Under the pieces are notes generated by a model that worked only from the letters and a program-made list of their open reading frames with translations, did no database searches and was not told where the DNA came from. Shown one piece after another: positions 50,501-61,954 of a DNA stretch of 64,000 bases. The position numbers and the translations under genes are program-made. Each line of letters opens with the position of its first letter. The stretch's first letter is position 1. Location: assembly GCF_014805625.2 (NCBI RefSeq), contig NW_023998415.1, forward strand, positions 26,027,296 through 26,091,295, in the 5' to 3' direction. The stretch comes from Glossina fuscipes. Taxonomy: Eukaryota > Arthropoda > Insecta > Diptera > Glossinidae.

Positions 50501-53500
50501 ACACCAGAAGGTCTATTATTAGTTACAGTAAATTTGAAATCATCTTCAATATCAAACGTCCACTCATCTCCACTTGGTCTAAGCACGCCTCGACAGCCAG
50601 AGCTGGAAGGGCAGTGATTGATTTCAAATTTACCATCATACTGATTCTTTCCCGCCGTCAGGGTGTACAATACGTTAAACTTTGGATGATAAGGCTGATA
50701 ATATTTAACTAAGATTACATAATGTCTGGCTTCTGCTACCCGCGATTCAATAACAATTGTAGCATCTTCCTTGCTATCCAAATATATCAATTTAACACGC
50801 TCATCCAAGACGGCATATGGTGGCTTGTTAAAGGTGATATGGTCCTCATGATCAGTTTCAAATTCAATTTTTTTAGAATCAGGTACGGTCCTAAATTTCG
50901 GAGTAGCACATTGACCATTGTTTATCACACATACCGGATTGGGTATTATGTAATCAACAGACCATTCCTCGGCTGGTATCGCTGTTATGGAAATAATTGC
51001 TACCCTTTCATTGTCGTCGAAATCAGCATAGACAACTACAGGTTTAGAATCCTCTTTGCTTAGGGTATAAACTTTTTCACGTGTTTGTTCATCTATTATT
51101 GGAGTACGACAAGCCATCGAAAACAAACAAGGATACATGGTGGTCGTACCATAATTCTCCTGGTCATCATCGCCATCATCAATGCGCAATTTGATGAAGA
51201 CCGGCTCAGCATAATTACGATCGCTAACATAATCAACCACGAAAATGTACCGGCCACTATGTGGCACATCGACAATATAATTTAATTTCGGTTGAGAAAA
51301 AGTAATTAGTGGTATATCGCCAATATGATTAACAATAGTTAAATGCTCAGGATCATTGTAGAATTCATTGGGATTTGTAGGCTTACCATTTGCGTTAACA
51401 ATAAAAGGAACAATGGCAGGTTGCAAACTAAATGATGAGCAAAATGTGAATAAAAAGAAGCTACAGAGAGAGGTAGATTCAAATACTTACTCTTCTACAG
51501 AGGCATATTTATAATGACGACATAACTCCATGTTTCCCAATTCACATGGTGTGGCTATTTTGCGCGTTAAAATTGAAGCTTCATAATAAGCAGCCGGCAA
51601 CAATACGAAATAATCCAACATTACATTTTTATTACATTTAGTGATAAAAGTATATCGTCCAGGATCTAGAACTATGGCCGAAGGTTTTTTACCTTTGTCA
51701 CCGGCAACTGTAACAAATTGTGGCGTCGCAGTAGGACGTAGAAGAACTTTAACACTAAGAACATACGCATAATATTATCTTTTTCTAAACTCGCTAATCT
51801 ACGAACTCACTTTTGATCCACTTCTAAAGGATTTTCCGATTGTATCAATATGCTAGCAGTTACATTAAAGGTGTTCTGATTAACGTAGCGTATGACAATG
51901 CGATATACGGAAGACTTAAACACGGTTAACTCGTTGCGGACCTCGTTTTGGATGTCATTGAATACTGCGTACCCTTTATTACTGAACCCTGGAAATACAG
52001 ACTCATCGAACTGATAACGCACTTGTGCCCCTGATGGTTGATAGCCATTTTCGTATTCATATTGGAACTGATGCAACGTCGGAAAATAATGAGTGGTCAA
52101 CGGCTGAGTACAAGCTCGACCAGTAACACGAGGGTGACACTTACACTGACCGGTTAATTTGTCACATTCACTTTTCCAGGAACCTCCAACATCGCAATTG
52201 CAATCCTTGCAACCAAAAAGTGTAGCACCGTCCAAATCATAAGTTCCATCCTTACAATACTTACAGGTACGACCGTTAGTATGAGGTTTACATGTACACT
52301 GACCTGTTTTCGAGTCACAGGTATCCACTGATCCAATAGTACCATCTGTCCAACAGTCGCATATTTCGCAACCATCTGGGTTGCTGATATTAAGATTCCA
52401 ATAGAGAGGCATACATTCGTTACAGATACGACCAGTAACACGTTCTTTACATTGGCATAATTCACCAACTGGCACTGAACCACATCCGGCAAATTTATCT
52501 ATAACACCGGCAGGATCACAATTGCAATCCTCGCAACTGGGGAAATTATAAAAGCCTTCTTTACATGAATCACATAACTTTCCATCAAAGTTAGGTAAAC
52601 ATAAACATTGACCATCTGCATTGCAAGTAACACCTTCCGAACCGTGAACGTCGCAGTTGCAAGCTACACAAAGCAATAAAGAATTTCGATAATAAACTAT
52701 TGAGTATATATTTTGATGAGATAACCGGTATGCAAACTTACGCAAACATTCAGGATAGCTGAAGTAACCAGCCGAACAAAGGGTACATTGCTTGCTAGCA
52801 AAATTAGTTAAGCAATTACATTTGCCGGTATTGTCACAGGTAATGGCTGTGCTGCCAGTAGCCGAACAATTACAAGTTTTACAGGCTGGATAGTTGTAGT
52901 AACCAGGCAGGCATTGATCACAGCGTGGACCGCCAAAACCTTCACGACATATGCACTGGCCGTTATCTTTATCGCAAATCTCTTCTTCTGTTCCCTGAAT
53001 ATCACAATCACAGTCTGGCAAAGAAATATAAAAACTAGAATTTATAAGCAACGCTATAAGTTCGAGTCGAATGGTACGCACATTGACATTTCGGATATCG
53101 ATAGTAGCCATGCTTACAACGTTCACAACGTTCGCCACCGAAACTGCTCAAACATTTACATTGACCGGTAACTAGGTCACAGTCATTACTAATGGAACCA
53201 ATTTTATTGCATTCACAAGCTTTGCACTCCGGAAAAGAATAATATCCATCGGCGCACTGTTTACAATAATGACCCGCAAAATTGATTTTGCAAGGACATT
53301 CTCCGTTAATGGCCTCACAGTGGTAACCGTCAGTACCGTTAAGATTACATTCACATTCGCGACAATTTGGATATCCGTAATAACCATAGGCGCAAGTGTC
53401 ACAATTTGGCGGTTGGAAAGCTTTGCGACATTCACATATTCCGCTCTCTTCCATGCAATTGCCAGTAGAATAAAAATAATCACAACGGCAAGCTAAAATT

Positions 53501-54434
53501 CATTCGAAGTTATTAACAACTCTAACGTATACGCAACGTATACTTACGTTGACATACATCCGTTTCATTCCAATACTTCCCAACCGATCTATAGTATTTA
53601 GGCTTACACTTATTGCAATTAATGCCCTCGGTATTATGCTGACAGTTTAAGCAGCGACCACCACCTTCATAACGACCATGAACATCTAGAGACAAACGCT
53701 TGCGATCAACATCCTCATCGTAGATGCAATCGTTGGTGTGACCATGACAATTACAAGCTATGGTAAAGATATAATTTAGATTATTCATTGCATAACTTAT
53801 GTAACTTACGTTCACATTCGAATGGTCGAGCATTAGTATTTTGACGCCATTTTTTTGCTTCAAATCCTGGACAACACTCATTGCACTGTATGCCACAGGT
53901 ATGATGTTGACAACGGCATGCCAATATCCTTACTGGGCTCTTTGGATCCTTAACATCACAGGTATCTGCGTGACCGTTACACATACAACGGCCTCCAATG
54001 GAAATGTCCTTAATCGAGTAAAAGTATCTACGAGTCACCGTCGGATCTTGCCGGGCAACTGACATTAGATGACCTAAAAGATTCTTCGTGCGTAATAAAC
54101 GAATACGAACATTTGTTGCTCGGGTCCATTCTTGCAAAATCGAAGAATTGAAATAATTTGTAGCCGATGGACGATCATTTAGCAACATTACAGGAATTTC
54201 TCCATTTTCTAGTGGCACTATTTTCGAATACTCTGTCGTGCATATCACATCATCGTCATTGTTTATGGGTTTATAAGTATCCTTGCCAAAATATGTTTCA
54301 CAATCGGCCGGGGTATCCGAGAAATGCTGCCACGGTGACCATGTCTTGCCATAATCGCTGGATTTCTCCAACGTCCAGAGACCTGGACGTGGTGAGTTAC
54401 CCATACGTATAAATAGATATGCCACATGAAATTC
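43133..54434 (-). CDS. LanA: Laminin subunit alpha (LanA), 5'-partial, nine coding exons
   Basis: The gene encodes the alpha chain of the secreted laminin heterotrimer, which polymerises through its LN domain and binds cell receptors through its C-terminal LG domains in basement membranes. Joining 54434-53810, 53757-53548, 53492-53082, 53014-52742, 52663-51811, 51754-51491, 51427-44936, 44877-44660 and 44598-43133 gives 10,812 bp, 3603 residues plus stop, with no frame break. In this partial protein: LN remainder about 1-150; LE array 150-690; alpha-specific region 690-1250; LE 1250-1450; L4 1455-1650; LE 1652-1988; coiled coil 1990-2550; LG1 2550-2750; LG2 2760-2935; LG3 2935-3115; Thr-rich linker; LG4 3225-3419; LG5 3420-3603. 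All introns are GT-AG and 52-78 bp. Drosophila LanA is about 3700 residues, so about 110 N-terminal residues including the signal peptide are missing, presumably beyond base 64000. Identity is very sure; exact splice sites are inferred from motifs and phase. Confidence 0.97.
44660..44877 (-). CDS. LanA: LanA exon h: end of LG3
   Basis: The exon opens after TTTTCCAG with codons for LPYPPEPLYIDMGD and contains the FFGGLP...GCISDVTVNG signature that ends laminin G domains. It enters in phase 2 and leaves in phase 1 before GTAAGT. The open frame runs on past the donor only by chance. Confidence 0.92.
44936..51427 (-). CDS. LanA: LanA exon g (6492 bp): alpha-specific region, LE arrays, L4, coiled coil, LG1-LG3 start
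   Basis: A single uninterrupted exon of 2164 codons, phase 2 at both ends. In order it encodes the rest of the alpha-specific region (about 370 residues), four LE repeats plus the first part of a fifth (CFCFGKTSRCESA), the laminin IV type A domain inserted into that repeat (FADINDESIVYFGVLDYL onward), the repeat's second part and about six further LE repeats ending at GEGCFECDACHHALLD, a heptad-rich coiled coil of about 560 residues (domains II and I, where beta and gamma chains assemble), LG1, LG2 and two thirds of LG3. A basic KRKK stretch near base 45810 lies between LG1 and LG2. Almost 60 percent of the visible protein sits on this exon. Confidence 0.96.
51491..51754 (-). CDS. LanA: LanA exon f: alpha-specific region
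   Basis: This 88-codon exon is phase 2 at both ends and continues the non-LE region, reading VKVLLRPTATPQF then a segment with DYFVLLPAAYYEASIL. The acceptor is TTCTTAG and the donor GTAAGT. The flanking introns are 56 and 63 bp. Confidence 0.92.
51811..52663 (-). CDS. LanA: LanA exon e: LE8-LE10, part of LE11, start of alpha-specific region
   Basis: The exon encodes 284 residues. It has three full LE repeats (opening CNCDVHGSEG, CNCDPAGVID and CDCWTDGTIG) and a fourth that breaks off at RVTGRACTQ. About 98 residues without the LE cysteine pattern follow, beginning the long region that separates the first two LE arrays in arthropod laminin alpha. It ends in phase 2 before GTGAGT. Confidence 0.92.
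52742..53014 (-). CDS. LanA: LanA exon d: LE6-LE7
   Basis: The 91-codon exon is phase 1 at both ends and carries two LE repeats, starting CDCDIQGTEEEIC and ending GYFSYPECL. It follows a 67-bp intron with acceptor TTTGCCAG and is followed by GTAAGT. Confidence 0.93.
53082..53492 (-). CDS. LanA: LanA exon c: LE3-LE5
   Basis: The 137-codon exon is phase 1 at both ends and contains three laminin-EGF repeats with the expected eight-cysteine spacing and the GYYGYPNC / GYYSFPEC / GYYRYPKC closing motifs. The donor read here is GTGCGT right after CAA T. The alternative GT two bases further on would create a stop after splicing, so it was rejected. Confidence 0.9.
53548..53757 (-). CDS. LanA: LanA exon b: LE2
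   Basis: This 70-codon exon is phase 1 at both ends and holds one laminin-EGF repeat, opening CNCHGHTNDC and closing WNETDVCQ. It is flanked by a 52-bp intron upstream and a 55-bp intron downstream. The acceptor is CATAG and the donor GTAAGT. Confidence 0.93.
53810..54434 (-). CDS. LanA: LanA exon a (first exon visible): rest of LN domain and LE1
   Basis: The exon begins after a TTTCAAG acceptor with codons for EFHVAYLF, in the middle of the LN (laminin N-terminal) domain, and ends in phase 1 before GTAAGT. It supplies about 148 residues of LN, including RPGLWTLEKS and the ARQDPTVTRRYFYSIKDI stretch that closes LN domains, then the first laminin-EGF repeat opening with CMCNGHADTC. The acceptor phase is 0. 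The preceding residues (signal peptide and first half of LN) must lie on an upstream exon that I could not find in 54435-64000. Confidence 0.93.
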
Positions 54435-55285
54435 CTTGAAATAAATAACAAAAAGAACGTATTATAATTAAAAGGAGTGACTTTGTGAACATTTTATTTC
54501 CCATCAGTACAATTTTGTAAAAGCAATAATTTTTCAATTTTAAAATTACTGTAAGAAAATTGGAACCCTTAAATTAAATGCAGATAGCAAGTCTTCCTCG
54601 ACGATTAGATAAGCTAAAAATAAATAATATATTAAGAGGACTATGAAGGCTAAAATTACTTCTGCGCAAGTGTTGGATACTCAATGCTTGAAGCAAATGC
54701 ATAATGCATAATCATAAAGTGTTCTATTAGCAGAGGGATTGGTTGATATGAACTCTATATGGGCTTGACTTGACTTAGCTATTCGAACGCGAGATTTATA
54801 AACACAAATATACAAAATTCACATTTATTTTTATGAACTTTCCCATTCCACTCTTCTCTTTCCTTCTTTCTGTGATTTTTGATTCATCTTCCGCGCTTCC
54901 AGCTTTTATTTTTAATTTCAATAATTTCAAAACGACCCTCGTAGCCACGATTAAGATGTATATGTAATAAAAAGTCAAAGAATGAAGAAATAAGAGGTAG
55001 AATACACACACATATAACAAACAACGAAAAATGATTCTCAATTTCTATACTTTTGCCTGAGAAACACAAAACTAAAGCATAGTTCCAGGCCTTTTAAATA
55101 TCAGTCGAAATCTACCATCTGCTAGAGTAAACGTGTTTATGGTCGCAGAAAGGGAGATGTCTGCTTCAGACGCACGATATAAAGGTCAACTGTTATTCTG
55201 CAAGAATAGAAGACATCGTTTACGGTCATCCGATAGTATAGATTATGAAAATTTAGTTGTTTTCTCTCTTTTAGTCTTTGTTAGA

Positions 55286-55330
55286 ATAATGGTGAAGAGT
55301 ATAAAAGATTCGATCGCAGTCGACTCTATT
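55286..55330 (+). repeat. Family A right-end fragment
   Basis: 'ggtgaagagtataaaagattcgatcgcagtcgactc' resembles the right end of family A ('ggtggatgtaaaagatttgatcgcgttcg'). Only about 40 bases align. Confidence 0.35.
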
Positions 55331-56565
55331 TGCTTTGTGTAAATTTTGCATATTCTAATGCTTATCGGACTGGAGATCTATACATTATTCGAGCTTTCCA
55401 GGAAAGTTACTATCAAGAGCCTTAAGTGACTGTTTCGAAATGAGTGCAACTAGTCGATTAACGAGAGCAACGAGAGCCAACTAACTACAATCTGCTAAGC
55501 AGATTGTAATAGTCAAAATATTCAAAACGTTTCGAAAGATACGTACATATAGATAACATCGTCCTCCTTATGATGAAAATTCTCTTGTACATAACAACCT
55601 AAATGACGAAGGCCAGTGGATGTTGACGACCCTTGTAATGGAATTATGTTAATTGAAGCAGTGAATTTCATATACAAATACCAATATTTTAGATATTTTC
55701 GATATAACGTTAAATTTGACTATTCCAGCACACTACTACTTCACGCTTTTCGACTACTAAAGTAAAGTAAAGTAAACTAAAGTTTCTCAAGACATTCATT
55801 AAACTGTTTGCTGCGGCTTAATGCCTAGAGTAAATCTAAAAGATGTTACTGGAAAACACTTTCCAGCCATCATAAAATGCATAATGAAAAGTATACTGTT
55901 CGACATTCATACAAAACTCTATAATATGATGAATAGCCGAGACAAGAATTATTATCATACCGTCACTTCGTGCTTGTTGCTGTTTTCCTTATGTTAGCAA
56001 TAAATTTCCATAACCTACTATGTAGAGCATGTAACTCACCAACCTTAACCCATACTTTCTCTCTCTTTTATATTCGTGCTTTACCTATTTTCAGTACTTC
56101 GAATAAAAGCGTGAATGATTTTAGCAAATATGAGTTATATGATCACTCCACTATTTTAATTGGTAATGTGCTCATAACAAATGCATACAAACTTGTACAA
56201 TAAACAGCGAGCCATAAGCATATATAACCGACAAATAAGCGCAAAAGCACACGGTAAACAAATATTTGAAAACATTTTTACGAATAAGAAAAAATGCATT
56301 AAAAGCAGTCTTAAAATAAGTACGCAACACTTTGCTAAATGTTTCACTGGCTAAGTCTAAAAAAAATTAATACACTTTATTCATGTTAGGGCGAATTCCA
56401 AACACCTACTTGTTGTTTGCCTTTTTTCAATTTGCGATCTGAAACACTTTTTAAGATGAAATCTTAGACAGCTCTTGTAGAAATTTGAGATCCATTTTAA
56501 ATCAATATCTGCTAGAAGTCCGTCGACGTCATAAATATTAATGATATTGAAATGTTCACTTTTTA

Positions 56566-56960
56566 TACCCTACACCACTTACGGTACATCGTATATTAAG
56601 TTTGCGCAGACGTATGTAATACGCAGAATGACTTCACATAGACCCACCTTTTATTATACCGATCAATTTCGAATCATTTTCTGATCCTTGTCTGTCCATT
56701 TATTTTTCTGTATTCAACCTACAGGTAGCAATTTTTGAGATATATTGAGAAAATTTGGTGCAACGGCGTAATTCGGCGTAGGGACGGATCCTATGAAAAA
56801 TGGTTCGAATGGTTCCTCATATAACGTCCTACTGTAATTTTTAGAATATCGCAAAATAAATCACTGACGAATACTATTTAGGCGTTCTCAATTGATGCGG
56901 AAAGTTAGGATCGGATGGGGCAATTTTTTGAACCGCTCGCCATATAAATTTTCCTACGGC
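56566..56960 (+). repeat. Family B, left arm of a large inverted repeat
   Basis: Starts 'ttataccctacaccacttacggtacatcgtatattaag' and runs through '..gacccaccttttattataccgatca', 'gaatcattttctga' and 'attcaacctacaggtagcaattt' to 'ggggcaattttttgaaccgctcgccatataa'. Its reverse complement is found block for block at 57345-57755. Confidence 0.75.
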
Positions 56961-57344
56961 GAAAGAATCTTTATATAATAACAAATGAAAACATTATTAT
57001 CGGACTGTTAAATACCCTACACCACATTGTCCAATACAATTATAATTGTTTCTATGAAATCCAAAAATTATACCCTTTGTTCTTATGAACTTATTATTGT
57101 GGACCTGTATATTAAAAATTAGACCGCTTTGCATATAAAAGCTTACTTTTTTTGAGCTTTTTTTTTTGTTTTAAATTGCTATCAATTTTCGTGAAAATTC
57201 TTATACAGAGTAGGAGTCAAAAAATAGGAATTTGGTGCAGTGAATTTTTCTATCTTAAATTACAATTATAACCCGATTCTCATCATAAACCATTTACACC
57301 TTTGATGAAATTGACGCTCTTTTCCAATATGAACTTCAATTTTC

Positions 57345-57755
57345 GTTATATAAAGGAGGGATTCAAAAAATTGCCCCAGGTGGTCCAAAGTTTCCACACC
57401 AAGTTTGAATCCTGAGATACTATTACTTAACCGCTCTTGCCAAGAAATTTCGAAAATTGCAATTTTTTTCCACATAACGAGTTTTCAAAAGAAGACGTTA
57501 TAGAGGAAGTTTGTGCTTCGGTGAAAAGACGACAATGTACCAAATTTCATGAAAATATCTTAAAAATTTCCGCCTGCAGCTTGAACACCCTCAGACGAAC
57601 AGACGGACAAATGGGCTTAAATCAGAAAGTGGCTCAGAAAATGATTCTAAATCAGACGGTATAATAAAAGCTGGGCCTATCTTAAGCCCTTCTGGGTGTT
57701 ACATACGTCTGCACAAACTTAATATACCGTGTACCATAAGTAGTATAAAATATAA
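57345..57755 (-). repeat. Family B, right arm of a large inverted repeat
   Basis: On the minus strand it reads 'atggtacacggtatattaagtttgtgcagacgtatgtaacacccagaagg', '..gcttttattataccgtctgatttagaatcattttctga', 'gtccgtctgttcgtctg', 'aaatttggtac' and 'ggggcaattttttgaatccctcctttatataa'. With the left arm it encloses about 385 bp at 56961-57344, which contain another 'taccctacaccac' start near 57005. Confidence 0.75.
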
Positions 57756-58315
57756 AAAGAGGAGTTAAAATCTCAAGTACGGTACAGTTTACTTTGGTCG
57801 TAGCTGTAGTGAGTGCTCGGTCCATTACGGCATAACACTTATCCGTTCGACACGCACCGACTAGGCGGCGGTCATCACCTCTCTTTCTTCTTCTTCCCCA
57901 TTTGAAATAATAAAGAAATAAATAGGCAAAAAGAATAAAGCCGAGACCTGGTTTGCAAAGTACATGAACTTTTACGCTTGTAATAGTGAATTGAACAAAC
58001 AGACAGATTTCTAGACGATCATATCGCTTGCGCTATTCTACCTAAACGGACATAAGTATTCCTAATGCATATTCAGGCCGTCATAAACAATTGATGATAT
58101 ATACAGTGGTGGGAGAGAAGTATTGCGTCCATAAATTAGTTTCACTTTTGTGCTCACCGCTTGATTATATATTAACATGTCTGTGCATTACAAGCCATTG
58201 CTATAATTAGATTAAATTTGAAAGACAAAACTATATAGAAATGTTTCAAGACAATGTTGAGGTTATGTTCTATAACGACATCCATCAAATTCAAAATTTT
58301 CTTGTAATTTTTACA

Positions 58316-58600
58316 GCACGCTTCTCTTCTTAGAGCCTGTAACCAGCGGCAACTTCTCATGGAAACTTAATTTATACAGAACTCTTCTCTCCTTGGAGCC
58401 TGTATGCAGCGGCAACTTCTGATGGAAACCTAATTTACAACAATCTTCTCTCCTTGGAGTCTGTATCCAGCGGCAACTTCTCATGGAAACTTAATTTATA
58501 CAGAACTCTTCTCTCCTTGGAGCCTGTATCCAGCGGCAACTTCCCATGGAAACTTAATTTATACAGGACTCTTCTCTTCTTCGAGCCTGCATTCACTGCC
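58316..58600 (+). repeat. 63-bp minisatellite, about 4.5 copies
   Basis: The marker 'gagcctgta' recurs at 58333, 58396, 58457 (gagtctgta), 58520 and 58583, giving spacings of 63, 61, 63 and 63 bases. Each unit reads about 'ctccttggagcctgtatcc', 'agcggcaacttctcatgg', 'aaacttaatttatacagaac'. A 63-bp unit is 21 codons, which keeps the chance frame at 58454-58726 open through repeated SGNFSWKLNLYRTLL. It lies in the LanA 5' intron. Confidence 0.9.
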
Positions 58601-61459
58601 AGAGAGTTCAACTACGAAAAGAATATCGCTTATATTCGCTGCTGGGCATATAAACTTGAATGTTTTTATATATTTCATTCTAGTCTGCACTTTAATTTTC
58701 AACTCATATCCCCTGACGTAATGTAAACGATTATATCACTTTTGTGTTTCTTCATTTTTTCAAAGGAATTTTAATCTTTCAAAACTCTACCACATTTTTG
58801 CTGTTGATTCACAGACATGAAATAAATTTGCTATACTAACGTCTAAGCGAACTAAAACACTGCTGCAGAATTCATTCAAAAATTCATCTATGTAGATCGT
58901 GCAAGTGCTACGGGTGTTATATACACCACACAATACAATTAATGGACGCGCATACTGTGATGGTAAGCATGAAACACATCAAATAAATTTGAGTTTATAC
59001 GGCAGATATTTTGTCTTAAGCTCCAATAATCATAAATGTGAATGAAATAATATTTGTTTTACTTAAGCAAATGGAACTTCCTATGAGAAATGATCTCATA
59101 ATTACGAGAAAAAAAAAAAAAAGAAAAAAACTTAATTACTAAAAAGCGAAGAGAAAAACAAATCTACATATAATGGATATATAGGCGTACATACATGTAA
59201 AAATATATGCGCTAGAAATATGACGACGAAAAAAGAAAAAAAAACAAAACCGCCCCCACACACATTGATATCGTTAACAAATATTATTCTGCACTAACAT
59301 TCTGAAAGCATTGTTCAACACGCAAGTTTTAGTGCATTTGCATGATTTCCCCCAAAACGAGTTTTGAATAGATTGGCAAACAGTTATTCCAGACAGTTTT
59401 CAAGTGCAGTAAATATTGTTAGTTAATGAATGAAAACACGTGGCGCAAATCGTGAATGTGCATTGACTATAATCACAAGCGGTAATTACACAGAGTCTTA
59501 GTACGCATAACGCGATATCTTCCAATCGGTCGATATTTCGTTTGTGGCTCTCTCCCACATATACTTAATTAAAAATTTTCCACCGATATATGCTGTTCAG
59601 TGTACTCTGTTGGCAACAATACTTTCTTATCTTGATTAATTAAAGTTTTTTTCCAATTATAGAGTAAGCGTATTTATGAATAGATCGGGAGCATTATTAA
59701 ACCCATGCATGAAGGTACATATATTACTTTTTTACAAGTCGAGTTTCATCTCGCTGTTAATTTTTGCATCCGCAGGACTTTCAAAGAGAAACGCATTGAC
59801 GGTCCTTGTTGAATCGACTTATAACATACCTGTAATCGTGAATACATATATGCGTTCTTGGAGAATATATGGAGTTTTTAACGGGGTTTGTGTTTGCATA
59901 AAAAAGGCGGAAAACTCCAATCGGAATGTACTTTATTCCAATTAGTATTTCAATTATAATACACTTTAGTTGCTTGCATATTAGAACTCATGAAAACGGT
60001 TAGAGTTTAATCCCGCACTCTAATCAGAAGCACCACCTTATACTTAAGCTAAGAAAGATCGCAACGATATTAAAAAATGGCGGCATGCATTAAAAAGCTG
60101 GCAGCATATTAAAATGATAAATTACATTTGACATATACGCATATTTATCTAAACGTCACGCTTCATCATTTAAACAATTCTTAACCCAGCGAACAACTTT
60201 AGAGTTTCTTGGTTGCCAATAACCAAGAATACAATATTTTTTTTTCTTTTTATCGCTTATATGCATTAACCGATTTGAACCTTTTTATTCATAACTTGAC
60301 GCAAGTTTGCAACGTTGTATTGTTGAGTCATTCCGTTAATCCGTTTCTTCAACTAAAGACGAGGCCAAAATTGAAATGTCAAAAGATCCCGTTCTTCTTG
60401 ACGAGCATTTCACTGCGTTGCCATCTCTAACACCAAAAAAATGGATGTCCTACGCGCGAGCTTCCAGCGCCATATGGCAAAAGTCGCCCAGAAAACCTTA
60501 GCAGTACTAAGCCAAAATATGTTACTTTCCCCCGCTGCGATTAGAAGACATTACCCCTTCTGGTTAACACGAGCTCGAGCAGGACTTTCATTCTTACCAT
60601 GATACCCATAAAATGGCCTTTTATATGCCAAGCCTCAAGACGTCAGCTATCTGCCCTTTATGAAATTCATATCTTGTCCAATAGATGGAAAAAGGATTGG
60701 CTAGTGGTGGACAAAAGTTTGAATAGTAAATGTTATTCACGTTTTTATAATAAAGAAAAACAATCGGCATACACGAAGTTGCACATCGCATACTTATATA
60801 CAAAGTAGCAAAACCGCGTTCGAAATGTTTATTTAATATATTTAGACAAAATGCACTCATTTCCTTATTTATTTATTAATGCTTATGTAACCTCGAAGTC
60901 GTTACTATATCTAGCATAGGTGCAATGTAAAAGTAAAAAACAGTAAAAAATATTCTTAAGCAACCTAAAGGAGAAGAAAGGAGAACTGAAGGTAAAGAGG
61001 ACAAAAAAATAAATAAATAAAAAAGAAAGAGGAACCAAGTATGAAAAGAAATAACACATACCACAACCACACCTCCATCCCAATGCTAAGCTCATTATTA
61101 GCCGTAAAGGTTAAAAGTGAGATAAGTCGCAAATCTCTAGGCAGCGAAGGATTCGAACAAAGGCCGCGTAAACTCGAGGAATCAACAGAAAGTTATTGCG
61201 AACGAATAAGTTAAAGGAAAAGTGTTGAAAAAGCTCTCTCGGCTCCTGCCGTAGGCTAATCTTAAGCAAATTAACACAAATTAACGCAAAAAGAGAAAAA
61301 GAAAAAAAATAGAGCTCATGTGAAATTCCATTCAAAACCCGGACGCAACATATTCTAAATGAATTATTATCCTAACAGATGCATGCGTATGTATGTAGAT
61401 TTCGATATTTACATATTTGCTTGCATAGCCACATATCTAATAATGACAACCGCATTACA

Positions 61460-61485
61460 AAAAAAAAAAAAAAAAAAAAAAAAAA
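61460..61485 (+). repeat. Poly(A) tract
   Basis: An uninterrupted run of about 26 A in the LanA 5' intron. Confidence 0.9.
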
Positions 61486-61894
61486 TGCTTCGTCTTAATA
61501 ATGTTGCTGAAAGAAGATGGAGGAGAATAAGAAGAGAAAACAAAAAACAACATGATGATATCATATGCTTATGCATACATGCATACACATAGTTAAATAC
61601 ATGTAATTTGCTTACAGTTGAATATTTTTAAAATCGTCGCGTTTTTGTTGAACTAAGCAAAATAGATCAAATATAATAATGCGCTCATAAAGTATAAGCA
61701 GTAAGTATATAAGATAAATGCTTAAATGCTTTTTTTTTTTGTTTTTGTTTTTGTTTTTTCATAAGCGTCTAAATACTCATTAAAATATTTTATAAATTCA
61801 ACTCCACATGTGTGAGATAATCTTTACTCAAAGTCGGAACGATGGAGAAAAACTACTGCATACACACATAAATTGTGGATATACACTCATATGC

Positions 61895-61897
<3 letters not shown>

Positions 61898-61933
<36 letters not shown>

Positions 61934-61954
61934 AGCATACATACATACATACGT
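61898..61954. repeat. (AT)n followed by (ATAC)n
   Basis: A perfect AT run, then 'catacatacatacata'. Over it two frames read YIYIYI-type peptides. Confidence 0.9.

Noticed and set aside
53082..53082. Alternative donor GTACC two bases downstream of the chosen GTGCGT
   Set aside because: Its phase would bring a TGA in frame at the start of the next exon.
45377..54451. Many plus-strand and out-of-frame minus ORFs of 60-140 codons across the LanA exons (for example 48706-49071, 50722-51063, 53172-53483)
   Set aside because: They are antisense or alternate-frame shadows of the LanA coding sequence; the Cys-rich LE codons keep other frames open. The sense frame alone gives continuous laminin domains.
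58454..58726. A 90-codon ORF with a repeated SGNFSWKLNLYRTLL peptide
   Set aside because: The repeat comes from a 63-bp minisatellite whose length is a multiple of three, and only part of the array is open. There is no sign of splicing or a promoter.
61080..61170. A B-box-like 'gttcgaatcctt' on the minus strand suggesting a tRNA or SINE
   Set aside because: No A box at the right distance, no cloverleaf, and no second copy seen in the window.
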